64,000 nt of DNA, taken from NCBI GenBank assembly GCA_003116995.1, contig BDSL01000069.1:496001-560000 (forward strand), given 5' to 3'. Every line of letters begins with the position of its first letter. The stretch's first letter is position 1. The notes beneath the pieces were generated by a model that did not search any database, was not told the origin of the DNA, and saw only the letters and a program-made list of their open reading frames with translations. The translations under genes and the position numbers were made by a program. The stretch is from Yamagishiella unicocca (lineage: Eukaryota; Chlorophyta; Chlorophyceae; Chlamydomonadales; Volvocaceae). This document shows positions 10,501-23,300 of the stretch, piece by piece.

Positions 10501-13500
10501 CTCACTCAGCTGGCGGCGGGACGGATCCCGGGGCCGCCGGGAAGACCGACCCGCGGGTCGCGACGGCGGCGACGGTGCCGCCCCCGGACAGCGCGGCCAG
10601 GAGGATCGCGATCGCCCCCGGAATCCAGATCGGGATCCAGATCGGGGTCAGGAAGAGCCGGTTCCGGGCCGCGAGGGTGACCGGGAAGGCGGGCGGCGGG
10701 AGAATGGGGCGCGGCGGGGACAGCCGGAGGCGGGGAGGGGCCGGGAGGGGGAGGGGGAGGGGGACCGCGGCGGCGCCCAGGAGCGGAGCCGGAGGGAGGA
10801 GGGCGGCCAGGGGCGAGACCAGGGCCGGCAGGAGCGGCGGCAGGAGCTGCCGCGGGACAGCGGCCAGCAGGCCGTCGACAAGCGGCGGGACCAGTCGGAC
10901 CGAGGAGGGCAGCGGCGGGAGGAGCGAGGCGGGGAGCGGGAGCGGAACGACCGGGGCGGCCGGGAGCAGGACCGGCAGCAGGACCGGGAGCAGGACCGAG
11001 AGCAGGGGCGGGAGCTGCGGGGGTCCGCACGGGCCGGGCCGCGGCCACCTCGCGAGCAGGCCGCCGCACTAAAGCAGGTGAGGCGGACCACCACCACCAC
11101 CCCGACCATCGTCTTGCACGCCGGGATGGGTGGTTGAGTGGGTGGGTGGGTGGAAACCGGGGCGGCCGCCGCCCTCTCACTGGCTCCTCACGGCGACGTG
11201 CTAGTGCGGCCCGATCGCACGCTCCCCTTCCTTTCCCTCATCGCGATCCCTCACCCAATCCACACGCATTCAAACAAAAGGGAGGTATCCCGAAAGGGAT
11301 CTTTAGATGACTGTTTATTACACAGTATCAATATATGCTGGGGAAATTGAAAGCATACAAAGGGTCCGGGGCTTTTTCCCATCACTTCCCCCTGGCCCTG
11401 CCCCTGTGTTGACCCCAAAGCCAGCGCCACCATGCGCTTCCTCACTGCCTCACCGCCCTGCTGTTTTGCTGTCCGCCACCTCCCCGTCCGGTGCCCACTG
11501 CTCCAGCTGGCGGGGGCCCTCAACAACTTCCGGGACGACGGCTCCTTCATGGACCGCTTCATGGCCACACAGCCCAGGAAGCAGCCGCAGCAGGAGGAGG
11601 AGGGGGAGGAGGAGGAGCCACGGGTACGGTGTCCTGTGCTCCTGTTCCATCAAGGGGCGTGGGGGTGCGAAAATACCCGGTTACTCGACATGGGCAGTGT
11701 AGCTGGCGCATAGGACCATTCATACACATGGTTACGTGCGCCACCCCCCAAAGGTGTATCCATGTCGTGTAAGCGGTCTTTATGCCACCCCCAAAAGGGG
11801 TGTGTGTGTGGGGCGGGGGGCCGTGGAGACCCGGTTACACGACAAGGAGCGGAGGAGGCGGAGTCACGGGGGGAGCCCACGCGAGCAGGAGTCACACAAC
11901 ATTCGCTAGCCGTCGTTTGCAAAACCCAGCCACGCTCGCCCCCCCCCCAATTCCCAGGGGTTTCCCCTCATACCCTTCCCCCCCCTCCAGTCGTTTGTAT
12001 CGCTTATACGGGCTTCCTCGCCACCTCCCGCCCCTCACTTCGCCAGCGCGCGCAGGCTGCGCGCGTCAAGGCCGAGCCGTCCGATGACGGCGGCGAGGAT
12101 GGCGGCCGCCAACGGCCGAGCCGCGGGGCCGCCACAGCGGAGCCGGGGCCTAGCGGCATGGACGTGGATGACCCACGGGTCGGCCAGGCTGTTTCCGCGG
12201 ACGAGCCGGGCCCGGGCCCTTCCAGCAGCGGCGGGGGAGCGGGGGGCGGCGGGAATCGGAATATTGCGGCGTTGCTCCGAGCCAGGGCTGGTGGCAGGGC
12301 TGCGGATGGAGCGGACGGAGGCGGCGGCGGTGGTGGTGGCGGTGGAGGCAATGAGGGGGCGCCAGCCGCGGCACCGAGGTATGAGGGGCGACGGGCGGGG
12401 GGGGAGTGGTGTGAAGACCGGTTACACGACATGGGTAGAATAGCTGGCGCATTGTCTTCGGACACATAGTTATGGGCGGGCGGGCGGGGGGGGGGGTATG
12501 AGGAGAGACCCGTGGGTCGGCACACGTGGGAGGGTGGGGGGGGCCTGGGAAGGTTCGCGCCTTCACCGGAGGTTCGGTTTGCACCGCGTGCGCGTGTCGC
12601 ACTGTTGTACGTCATGGCTGAAATGCTGGTCTCCTCCGAAACCAATGCCAAGCGGCCACCCTCCCCACACCTGCTCCCGCAACCACTCGCTCGGTCCGCC
12701 CCTCCCCCAACCCAACCTCGGAAGCAGGAGGGCGCCGCTGTTCGTTGGCGGTGGCGACGAAACAGACGCCGGCAGGCAGGCCGGTCCATCTGGCGGCGGT
12801 GGTGGCGGCGGCGGTGGCGGCGCCGGCGGCGGCGGCTCGTTCGTGGTGGCGAACAAGAGTGCCGCGGAAATGCTGCGAGCCCGGCTGAAGGGCCTCCCGC
12901 CGCCCCCCGCCGCCGCCGCTGCGGCCGCCGTGAAGCAGGAGGCGGGCGACGACGGCGGCGATGGCGATGGTGGGTGCATACCCTGTTGTGGTACGTGGTG
13001 GCGCCTTCCCGCCGCCGTGTGGGGCCGAAGGAGGGCAGCACCGCAATCACGTTCCGTTGCGACCTGGCTGCCCCACCCCACCGCGGCCTACTACTCATCC
13101 TCCACCGCTGACGCCGCCGTCCCTAAAACCCCTAAAACCCCTAACATCCCTTAAGCCCCTCAAAACCCGTAAAACCGTAAAACCCGTAAAACCGTAAAAC
13201 CTTCCCCCCCGCCCTCTCAATCCCTCCCCCCCGCCCTCCTCGTGCCCCCCCCCAGGTGCCCCCTCAACCGGACCCAGCACCGGGAGGGGATCCGGACCCG
13301 GACGCCCCCGAGCTGGCGAGGATGGGGCCGGTGGCGGCGGCGCCGGCGCCGCGGGAGGCGGCTCCCGGCGGGAGGTGGTGCAGCTGCCGCTGGTGGACGC
13401 GCAGGGTCGGGCGGTGCGGGGCGCATTCGGCCGCGAGGCCGCGGGGGCGGGTGCGGCTCCCAACGCGGGGCGGCGGGCGGGCACCAAGGCGCCGCAGAGG

Positions 13501-16500
13501 TACAACCGGGAGACGGGCGAGAAGGAGCGCTACTTCGCGGACGACGACAAGGTGGGGGGGGGGCTGGGGGGGGTGAAGGGGGCTGCGGGGGGGGTGAAGG
13601 GGGCTGCGGTGGGTGGGTGAAGGGGGCTGCGGGGGGTGGGTGAAGGGGGCTGCGGTGGATGGGGGTGCCGGCGGGTGGGTGGGCGGGGGCGGGTGGGTGC
13701 AACCTCCTCGCCTCTCCTTGCGGGAGGCGTCCCTCCCTCCCCCTCGTCCCCCTCGTCCTCCGGGCCACCGCTCCCCCCCGCTGCGGCCGCCACAGCCGAG
13801 CCCTGCTTCCGCTTCGTGCAGCAGGGCCGCAGCTGCTGCCAGCACCCCAGCCCGGGACCGAAAGGAACATGGGGGAACCAAACATTTCCGAATCGGTTTT
13901 CCTTTTCTACGCCGATTTGGTGTTCCCATTCGCTGCCGACCCACGGGTCTGTTCTCATACCTTCCTCGGAAAGGAACATGGGCGTCGCAGTGTTTGACCA
14001 CCGACCCTATCCGACCCGCCCCGCCCTCCATCCCATCCCGGCCCCCTCCCTGGACCTGCCGCAGGTTGACTTGCAGACTATGCTCCGGCGCGCCAAGTAC
14101 GGCGATGACGACATGGACATGGACGGTCACCTGGCGGCGAACATCGCCAAGAAGCGCAAGTGGGTGGCCCTGGGTCGCATACTTCCCCCTGCTGCCGCTG
14201 CCGCCATTGGATGTCGTCCCCGCCGCCGCAACAGCGGGGAAGCTTCCGCCGTCGTTTCTATGCGTTTTTTCGGTTCATGGGGGTTTTGTCGTACCTTCCC
14301 GCTGCAGCTGTAGCTGCAGCGCAGATACCGCCGTTTTTTTTATAGGATTTATATTAAATAAATTCTATCAGTTATCCCGTCTCCAGATAATGGAACATAT
14401 TGGGTTTAATAAATGCAAACCAGTTTTCTAGATTGTTCGGAGCGGACGGGAATGCGTTTGTTGCCGTCGTCGGGGCAGGGCGACGTCATGTGTGCTCACC
14501 GCAGGAGGGGTGAAGGCGTCGTACGGCAGGTGGTACGACAGGTGGCAGAAGGGTGCCGCCGGCCTTGCGAACGGGCGATGGATGATGTCCCGACCTCCCC
14601 CCCCCCCCGCGCCCCGCGCCGCGCCGTGTCGTACCGTACCGTACGGCAGGTTCCGAGGCAAAGACCTCGACGTGGACGCCGAGTACGACTTCGACGGCGG
14701 CATCGAGATGTACGAGAACCGCGCCAAGCGGGGCAACGCTGAGGCCCAGCGCGGGCGCGACCGCAACCGCCAGGTGTCTGACCTGCGCCGCCAGGCCACG
14801 GCGGAGGCGGGCTGCATGCTGTGCCTCAGCAGTGAGAAGGGGAGGGGAGGGGAGGGGAGGGAGGAAAACCCGTGGAGAGGGGAGGGGAGGGGAAAGCCCC
14901 CGCTCCCCCTCGCCACCGTACACATACACCATACACCCGCCCTCCTCCTGGACTGATCTGTCCGCACCGTGCGGCCTGTTAATTTTCCCCAGGGTTCTCA
15001 CCGTTTAGTGGTAAATGAACACCCACCCCTAATACTCCCCATCCTCGCCCCCGCCTCCCCCGCCCCCGCCCCGCCCCCCTTCCCCGACCCCCCCGTCGCA
15101 CCCCTGCAGACCCCAAGCGCCCGCAGCACCTCACCATCGCGCTGGGCACCTGCACCCAGCTCGCACTGCCGCACCGCGGGCGCCTGGTGAAGGGCCACTG
15201 CTGCATCTCCCCCGCGGAGCACCTGCCCTCCATCCGGGGGCTGGACGAGGGCGCCTGGACGGAGGTCAAGAACTTCATTAAGTGCCTCATCAGGATGTAC
15301 GGCGCGCAGGTACGGCAACGCCTTTCCGCTGATGCCCGTAGCCTCCGGCGTCGGCGCCTGGGTTGTTATGCTGCTGGCTCCTCTGGCGCAACCGGACCCA
15401 ACGTTACCTGGTCCGACCCGACCCAACCTCCAGCGCGCCTCGCCTCGCCTCGCCTCGCCTCGCCTCGCCTCACGTGCCAGGGTCAATCGGTGCTATTCAT
15501 GGAAACCTACATGACGACCAGCGGCGGCCGCCATCACGCGGTGCTGGATGCCGTACCGGTCTCGGAGCGCCAGCTGGAGAAGGCCAAGTAAGGGCGCTTT
15601 CGGAGTACCGTAATGGGGGGAGGGGTGTTGCCTTGGACGGGAAGGGACCGGAAGGGAAAGCCAGGGAGGCGTTCTTCAGCCGCGGAGACTGTGTATGCGA
15701 CCCGCGGGACACCACGTGCGGTCACGCGCGCGCGCTGGAGTGGGGGTGGTGGGCTGGAGGGGGGTGATGGGCTCAAGGAGGGCGAGGTTCGGGTGGACGG
15801 GGGTTTGGTGGCTGCCGCCACACGTGCGGGCGGGGCAGGGCGGCATGTCCCCACACAGCTGCGTCACAGTTCTGGCTTCAGGGTCAATCGCGGACCGTGG
15901 CGGCTGCGACTGTGTTGGGCCGCCATCGATGAGCGCCTGGAGGCCCTCCCGTATCTCGCCATGGAGGCAAAACCGCAAGCGAAACAAGCAGATGGCGTGT
16001 AACCCCTGCCCGCTTGTCGCCACCCGCCTGCGCCCCAACCCACCCATCCACCTCCAACCAACAAACCAATCAACAAACCAACTCATAACCCAACCAATAA
16101 CCCTCAACTCCTCCCCGACCTGCGCCGGCCCTGCCGGGCGTAGGGGCTACTTCAAGAAGGCCATCCTGGAGGCCGAGAGCGAGTGGAGCACGCACCACGC
16201 CAAGGCATGCATCGACACCACCGCGCAAAAGGTGCATGATGCGGAGGGCGAGGGGGGGGGAGAGAGGAGGGCTCGGAAAGATGCGGCGCCATGTGCGTTT
16301 GCTTTGTCTCTGCGAAAACCACATTTGGACCCTTGGCCTCGCTCCTCGCGTCTCCTGTACTCCATGGTGGGGACGCACGTGAGCGCTGTACGGCAATCCG
16401 TACTGGCGACCCACGTATGCATCGTCATCACCAACACCAACACGGACTGGCACCAACACGGACTGGTGCCGGCACCACTGTAACGCAACACACAACACAC

Positions 16501-17359
16501 ACGGACTGGTGCCGGCACACTATAACATCGCCACCGACGCCGCGAACCACTTCTTCTCCCGTTCAGGGCCTGCGGGAGTCCATCCCGCCGAACTTCCCGT
16601 ACTTTTACGTACAGTTTGGGTACGGCTCGGGGTACGTCCACGTGATCGACGACGAGACCAAGTTCGACGCCAACTTCGGGCGCCAGGTGGGTACGGCACG
16701 GGGCGGGGATGACGTGGCGGGACGGGGTCATGCAGGAACGCGGGACGAGACGGGGTGGGGTGAGGTGGGGTGGGACCAGAGCCGGCTGGCCTGTGTTGGT
16801 GCGTCGGCACTTTGGCGGCAGGCTCCGAAGCAGCGGCAGCAGCAGCGGCAGCAGCAGCAGCGGCAGCAGCAGCGGCAGCAGCAGCAGCAGCACAATGGGC
16901 ACCGCCCTGGCAAGGTTGGGCTTGGGGCGGCCCCGGCACGACGCCAACCACCCAGTGCTGGCCACGACACGAGCCGCGTCGGCTGTGTCTCTGCAGCTGA
17001 CTCCCGCCCGTCCACGTTCCGATCTCCACACGCCGTACACCCGTAACTCCGCCACCGCCACCTACATCGCCCTGCCCGCACAGCCACCGCGCCCCTCGCC
17101 CCGCGCGCTCGCTCCCCCCCGCTGTCACCCGCACCCACACCCACACCCACACGCACCCCTCCTTAGCGGCAAGCATCAAACGCATCCTCCTCCACACACG
17201 CCCGTCCAGGTCCTGATCGGCCTGTTGGACCTGCCCCCTGAGTTGGCTTACCAGCGGCAGAAGGCGGAGAGCATGTCCACGCAGCAGCAGTGGGTGCGAG
17301 AGTTCGAGTCGCAGTGGGACCCATACGACTGGACCCGACAGCTGGACGCGGCCGCGTGA
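7467..17359 (+). CDS. CWF19-like (CwfJ-domain) spliceosome/debranching factor
   Basis: Encodes a CWF19L2-type protein. This family associates with late spliceosomes and intron-lariat turnover in the nucleus. Exons with matching phases: 7610-7670, 7735-7866, 7965 onward, about 8190-8280, 8523-8765, 9265-9334, 10128-10210, 10454-11077, 11507-11623, 12047-12378, 12728-12969, 13256-13551, 14065-14159, 14650-14831, 15110-15309, 15481-15587, 16144-16231, 16567-16686, 17210-17359. Likely start is ATG 7467 (MLGVTFTSRAVLEEGDS). Its donor and the 7965/8190 junction are unresolved. Order: Lys-rich N-terminus (KKKEKGKRDKKEKRDKK), QRDDWMTKP motif, GDGGASWRLKAL segment, a 208-codon Arg/Asp/Gly-rich exon, then CwfJ C-terminal domain 1 (CMLCLSNPKRPQHLTIALG, GHCCISPAEH) and domain 2 (FPYFYVQFGYGSGYVHVIDD). 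Roughly 1,150-1,200 codons. The RD/RG-rich exon and Gly runs look longer than I would expect for this family. Family assignment is firm; N-terminal exons are tentative. Confidence 0.88.
10365..10446 (+). repeat. C-rich tandem repeat in intron
   Basis: Iterated AACCCCAACCCCCC-type units lie in the intron before the exon at 10454. The run extends to the splice acceptor and replaces a normal pyrimidine tract. Confidence 0.85.
11674..11740 (+). repeat. intronic copy of short interspersed repeat
   Basis: CCGGTTACTCGACATGGGCA followed by TAGCTGGCGCAT and CATACACATGG. It matches 12416-12477 in block order. A shorter partial copy (CCCGGTTACACGACA) lies near 11829. Confidence 0.6.
12416..12477 (+). 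repeat. intronic short interspersed repeat, best copy
   Basis: Reference copy: CCGGTTACACGACATGGGTA, then TAGCTGGCGCATTGTCTTCG, then GGACACATAGTTATGGGCGG. It lies in the CWF19-like gene intron after the exon ending at 12378. Related copies are at 3607, 11674, 17553 and, inverted, 24698. No coding potential; a MITE or SINE end is plausible. Confidence 0.65.
13121..13200 (+). repeat. interstitial telomere-like repeat in intron
   Basis: Tandem CCCCTAAAA-type units followed by degenerate AAACCCGTAAAACCGT units. The Chlamydomonas telomere repeat is TTTTAGGG, whose complement CCCTAAAA is embedded here with an extra C. It lies in the intron between exons 12728-12969 and 13256-13551. Short telomere-like blocks also occur near 27135 and 27515. 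Confidence 0.6.
16832..16892 (+). repeat. CAG/CGG trinucleotide repeat in intron
   Basis: An (AGC/GGC)n run of about 20 units in the last intron of the CWF19-like gene. It gives false poly-Ala and poly-Ser/Gln frames. Confidence 0.9.
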
Positions 17360-20313
17360 GGCGCCGCCAGCCAGCCAGCAGCCACCAACCATCTCACTTC
17401 GCAGAGCGTGTAGTCTAGTCTCTCCGCTCGTAGGGGCGCTGCCCAACCCAACCCAGGGCACACAGTGGCAACCCAGGGCCGGGTGGAGGAGCAGGACGGG
17501 GGGGGGGTATGAGAGAAGGGGGGGGGGTGGCAGGAGGCGGATGGGGGGGCAAGAAGACCCGGTTATGCGGTATAGGAAACGGGGTGCAGGAACTAGCTGG
17601 CAAGTTGTTTTTTTCGGACACGCGGTTGAGTGCGCATGCCGGACAACTTGGGTTGACTAGCGAGAAACCTGTGGATGTGGCCCGTTGGCGACCTGTTAGG
17701 AAACAAGAAACAGAGTAATGTGCGGTAGCGTGTGAGGCGCAAAAGAAGGGAGAACTTGGGTGGCGGATTGGGACATGGTGGGGCGCGACGCGTCGAAGCC
17801 CGGGGGGGGGGTGAGGGAGCGGGGTGTGGGCGCGTGACGTAATGCGGTGCAACCTTGTAAGCCTCGCGCCGTCGATCGACGGCCGGGCGCCAGAAGACCT
17901 CCTTGCGCCGATTCTTCCACCCCACCTTCCACAGCCGCGGGAAGGTGAGCCGCAAGCGGGACACACATCCTGGAGGCAGCAGGGGCCCCCTGGGGCGCCC
18001 CTAGCGCCTCCCGCACGTACGCCTCTTATGCAGGTCGAGCCACTGCTTCGAGCTGCATGGAGGTACCCAGCCGAAGAACACTGAGGCGGCTGAGCAGCAC
18101 AGGCTGGTCCATCCCGGGGGACGCATATGAGCCCTTACGGGGACACGTACATCTCCGCTACCGTCGGCACAGGGAGGCGCGAGGCGGGGCCCAGTGGTGG
18201 CAATGCAGCTCCCTCACACGCATGAGTGATGTCCACCACGGCCAGTACGTAACGTTGCACAGGAGTGTAACTGTTACAGTGTTGCCGCGTCAAGGCGCGA
18301 CCAGGGCACGACACCAAGTCGCGGTTACGTGCGGAGGGTTCTCTCCTCCAGGGAGGGGCAGTTACTTGCTCGCCCCACGCTTTCCTCCAGGGAGCGGCAC
18401 GCGGTATCGCGCTGGCAGCGACGCCTGATCTGCTGGCCGCTACGTCCAGAGGCTGGTGGTAGTGAGGACTACCGATTGGAGGTTTGGAGTTATCAAGAGA
18501 GCCGGACACGTAGTTCCCGTCAGTCCTAAGGCGCCATACCCGTGTTTGACATCTCGTCGGCAGCAGGCCGCCGGACAGAAGCGAAAGAATACCAGCGGCA
18601 TGTCCTCCAACCGCTGAACAGACGCGTTGGGACCTGTACCCTCTACAACCACGACCCACTGGCTGTTCAGCTTCCATAGCCATACATGCGCCCGACACCA
18701 GTGTGACATACCCAAGCGTAACTAACATACCCCAGCCTGTAGGCATGTTACCTCGTTAGGTCGAGTGGCACAAACCCCAACTGGCGTAAGACGACTGCTG
18801 CCAAGGCCAAGGGCACAAGCCTGCACGATGACAAGGAGAGCAACAGGCTACGATCGCCTGGAGAGACCACTAGAAGACTGGCACAGCCGGACGCGCAATC
18901 GCATCCACCACCAACAGCCGTGCACAGAGGCACGTACCACCAACCACCAACCCCTCCGACGCGCTGAGCGCACAGCCCAGTGGATACCCCTTCCCATCGA
19001 GCGAGGTGGCCACCATCACTGCGCTCTAGGAACTGGTAATCAGGTGACACCCGTCAGCCGCCGTGGGACCGCGATCTGCCACATCCCAACCCAAGAAGAG
19101 GACATTTCCCATCGGGAGCAGCGAGGGTGTGTACCGGTATTACGTCCGTACGAGTGTGCGTTGCCCAAGGAATCTGTTGCTTCCATTTCATCAGGGCCCG
19201 TGCAATGCAGTTGGTGCCAACCGTGTCCTGTGCACCAAACAGCGCAAAGCCGTCGCCAGCGTCACAAATACGAATGTGCCGCTTACTGCGCGCGTCAGTA
19301 TGTGCACCACTCAGCCATCAGACATGATGTGGGGTGCGTGTTGACCGTGGTGAAACCGCGGTCAAGTGCCAGACGCCACGCCTGGTGGTCCGAGGGCACG
19401 TACCGTAGGTCTGGAGCGCATGAGGCTGCTGGGCGCTGCGTAGCGCACAGGGAACCTGTGAGCTGACACATGGAGAGAAGGAAAAGTGCGGCGGGGGGAG
19501 CCATATCCGTCCACAGCTCCGTCGACTGCAACACCAACCAGGCCAGCGCCGGTTGCTGCTCGCTCATTTATACACGCACGGAATTTGGACACAGTACGCA
19601 CGCGAGAATGTACTCGCTCACGCCTCGTACCCCGGCAAAGCACAATGTAATTCATTCGCGCCTCCGCCTGCTACGTAAAATGTGTTAGAATTCCATCGGC
19701 GTCGTCGGGCACGCTTTCCCCGCTTTCCCCCCAACACAGTGGGATAAGTTCTAAAACTGAGTTGCCCCATACTGTTATAGGCCAGTGATGCAGTAGTTTA
19801 TGGCCAGTGAAGAGTTCCGGGTGGGCTTCCTTCCGTAAAAGGCCAAGGTTTGTGAGCCATGTAGCTATCATGCAATACAAAACAATTATGGTAAGCCGAT
19901 CATATACAATTGGCTCCATGTTATTGCTTGCGCTACCGGTGTACAAAGTGCCCGAGCTCCCGTGCTGCCTCCACCTACGATCTAAAAAACTGGATAAGGA
20001 CAGAATATTTGGCATTTTCTATAAAGGAGTTTACACTCCGCTTGATGTGATGGGGCCATTGAAAGAGGCGGAGCGCCGGGAACGGTACGGAAGTTGGTTG
20101 TGGGCTTGGCCCCCTTATCCCGGTTCCGCTACACGTCTCGGTCCCTTTCCTTGCAACCGCAGCCAAGACTGCATCAGTTGCTTGATTCACTAAATATACT
20201 TTTTGTGTCTTATTCCAGAGTGAAAATGGTCGGCACGATGCAAAGGCAAGTGGCGTTGCCCAAGTTGGTTTCCTTGTGGTCAATTTAGTTTGTAGTATTG
20301 AGACCTTTGATAA
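17360..20313. other. intergenic region with repeat copy and possible minus-strand reading frame
   Basis: After the CWF19-like stop, 17553-17680 holds a copy of the short interspersed repeat. TGTAA motifs, the usual polyadenylation signal in this group, occur near 17856. On the minus strand from about 19510, MAPPAALFLLSMCQL would make a credible signal peptide followed by Cys-containing sequence. Its continuation to about 18750 needs several unproven introns and matches no family I know, so I do not call a gene. TATA-like strings occur near 20019 and 20192 upstream of the chaperonin ATG. Confidence 0.4.
17553..17680 (+). repeat. intergenic copy of short interspersed repeat
   Basis: CCCGGTTATGCGGTATAGGA, then CTAGCTGGCAAG, TTCGGACACGCGG and, further on, GAAACCTGTGGATG. 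It links the two block sets seen separately in introns (CCGGTTACACGACATG... and AAACCCGTGGATGTCCG...), suggesting both belong to one element. Confidence 0.5.
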
Positions 20314-23300
20314 ATGGAAATGCCTATGGTCGCCGCAGGCCGTTTGTTGGTGAGGCCCAAAAGGCGGCCACCGGCGTTTCGCGAAGCAGGTGCGTCCTCC
20401 TTCGGGGCCGTCCTCATGCTCCTCTCTGCATGCTGCAATTCCTGACACATGAAGTGATACAATTGAATGATGCGGCAGCGTGGAACGGCTGTGCAGGAAG
20501 CCAGTTCTCATTCTCGCGGCTGTCGGCAGCCAACCCGCTTCCGCGCCTAAGCGCGTCGGCGCTTTCTCCACGCCTTCGTTTTGATAAACGGCTTAACGTT
20601 AACGTGTGCGGCTTCGATGTATTGCCCTTACACCGATGTCTCAGGCGCAGCGCGGTGGTCGTGCGCGCCGCCAAGGAGCTCCACTTCAACAAGAACATGG
20701 AGGCGCTGAAGCGCATGCAGGCTGGTGTGGACAAGCTGGCCACCGTTGTTGGCGTCACCATCGGCCCCAAGGTGTGTCCTTGCCGTCCCAGCTCGCGTGT
20801 GGGGAGGGAGGAACGGGTTCCCACCGGGAGCTTCGGGCTGGGTCGGCGTCGGGGTTCCACCTGAGTCCTCGAGATCTGAGGACGGATGTGAGGCGTGGAG
20901 GCTCGCGCGAATGCAGTCATGAAAGCAGACGAAACTCCCTCATGCGATTATATCTGGAGGAGTTGTGCAGGCGACCTCGTGCGAGCCAGCAGTCGTTCCC
21001 GGACCCTGCCGAATGGCCCGTCAGCACCAGCGTGTCTTTGCTTCTGCCTCATGGATCCGCTTTTGCCTCGTGGATCCGCTTTTGCCTCGTGGATCCGCTT
21101 TTGCCTCGTGGGTCCGCTTTTGCCTCGTGAAGCATCACATGGTTTGGGGACCTGAACTCATTTGGGTCCTGTCAGCTGGGCCTCGTCGGCGGGGATGCAG
21201 CGGCCGTCCGGGCAGCCAAGCAGCAACGTCAAGGGCTTACAGGGAAGGCGGGTACAGCAGCAATGGAAGCGGGGACAGGGTGGGTTTTTCTTCGTGATGT
21301 TGAGGTCCAGCTGGGCTCCGGCGTCTGCTCTTGTGCTTGGCATGGCTCTGACGGCTGGTTCTCGGTGTGTCTACATTGCACATGATAAGGATGCAGTGTC
21401 TCCTAGCGCCGGCAAGCTCGGGGAGGCCGGAGCTGTGGCTGTGGTTGTCCTGGTGGAAAACAGTGTTCCTCCTTATTGGGGTAGCAGGAGCCGGAAGCGC
21501 AGCTGCAGAGGCAGCGGCGGCAACAGCGGGCGTTTGCATTAGCAGCGGCCGTGCGGCGGAGCCCTCCCCCCTTGCGCCGGATTTCCTCCCCGGCCCCCCT
21601 CTTGCGCGCGTCGCTGCGGGCAGGGAGGTGAAGGGTTGGATGAGGTCGGGAGCAAACCCGTTGGCCAGCACTACCCGGTTGCCCCCCGAAGGAGGAGGGG
21701 CAGGGCACCCCGGATAGTAGCGAGGAGTGGAGGCCTGGAGTGCTCAACCAGCGACTGTACCCACATGCATTACCACTCCGCTACGATGCTAGCCAGCGCT
21801 CATTAGCCACGGCCACGGCGTCCAGCAATCGACCGTGTGAAGGCAGCAGGCAGCCAATAAGCTCCATCGCCTAGTCAGTCCCACACCAACCTAGCCTTCG
21901 TGTCGGTCCCGCGCCCGCCTAGCTACCCGGGGGCCACCCTCCTGCGTCGACCCACGAGCACCTCGAACACGCTTTCGCCTTCTATGCAACGGTCCGCGCT
22001 GAAAAGTTTGGAGAGGCTGAAAGCTGGGAGGCGTGGCTTATTCCGGATTTCATACGTGCGTGCATACATTCCGTTTCGTCCCGTTTGACGTCCTCCTCCT
22101 GCCCCTGCTGCCCCCTCGTGTTTCTTGCCTCAGGGCCGCAACGTGGTCCTGGAGTCCAAGTTCGGTTCCCCCAAGATTGTCAACGACGGTGTCACCATCG
22201 CTCGCGAGGTGGGATCGGGTGGCACGTGGTGCCGGTGGCGGTGGAGTGCGGCCTGGGCTAGGCAGCTGGGCGGGTGGGGCGAGGTTTGGGGACGCATGGG
22301 ACTACGGAAAGCTGCTAACACCATGTGTGTGTGCGTGTGTGTTCCTCCGGGAGCGGACGCGACCCTGCCGTCGCGTGCGGCTCCCTTTCGTTCGCACCTC
22401 CCCCCTCCCCTTCACCCCTGACCCAACCCTTGGCCACCCGCACCCCCCACACCCTCCTTCCCCCCCGCTGTATTTGCGTCAGCCCATGAGATTCCTCCCG
22501 TGAACCCTCCCCCTCCCCCTCCCGCTGCTCCTTCCTGCCGCCGTGCAGGTGGAGCTGGAGGACCCCGTGGAGAACATCGGCGCTAAGCTGGTGCGCCAGG
22601 CGGCCGCCCGCACCAACGACACGGCGGGTGACGGCACCACCACCGCCACCATCCTGTCCGCGGCCTTCATCGCCGAGGGCATGAAGATCGTGGCGTCGGG
22701 CACCAACCCAGTGCAGGTGCGTGCCGGGCGGGCGTGGCCGGGCGGGGGAACATAAGAAACCACGAATGGGCGAAGGGAGGACTGGTGATTGCGCAATTTG
22801 AAGCCGAACGGGATGTGGTGTGGTGTGGGGCGACCGGACCGCCGGCGCCAAGCGAAGAGGGGTGCGGCAGGGTGAAAGGAGTTTGGTAGGTACGCGTTGG
22901 GGAGTCAGCCGGTGTGTGTTTGGGAGGGAGCAGGCAGAGTGAACGCGCTTTATGCTTTTGGCAGGCGAGAGGAAACTTTGAGGTGTTTCATTTTGTCGTA
23001 GGCGCGGGGAAACTAGGGGGCCCTGTAGGTCGTGGCAAGGAGGGGCTTTTAATTTATCGGGTGGGGTCTCTCAGAACCCTGGGAAGGGTACGGGGTCGTG
23101 GGTGGGTGCAAGAGTGGCGAGGACAGGATCCTCGGCCTCCCTGGAGCTCCAGGCGGGGCGGTTTCGAAGCCACGTTCTATGGACCAGCGGGTGGGAGTTG
23201 GGAAGGTACGGCCGCCCCCTGCACAGCAGCGGACAGCCTGGCAGTCTGGGGTGGTTGCAGTACGACGAGCTGGGCGCACATGGACCAGCTAGTCCCACGC

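Noticed and set aside
18135..19567. Possible minus-strand secreted-protein gene (signal-peptide-like MAPPAALFLLSMCQL)
   Set aside because: I could not build phase-consistent exons beyond the first, and no family was recognised. It is mentioned only in the intergenic entry.
19671..20193. Overlapping 114- and 128-codon frames on both strands upstream of CPN60B
   Set aside because: No motifs, and both strands look equally protein-like. Probably the promoter region of the chaperonin gene.
20612..20644. Very short intron (about 33-39 nt) in the CPN60B transit peptide region
   Set aside because: A GTGCGG donor and CTCAG acceptor exist and would keep frame, but the intron would be far shorter than others here. 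The frame is open without it, so I kept one exon 20497-20771.
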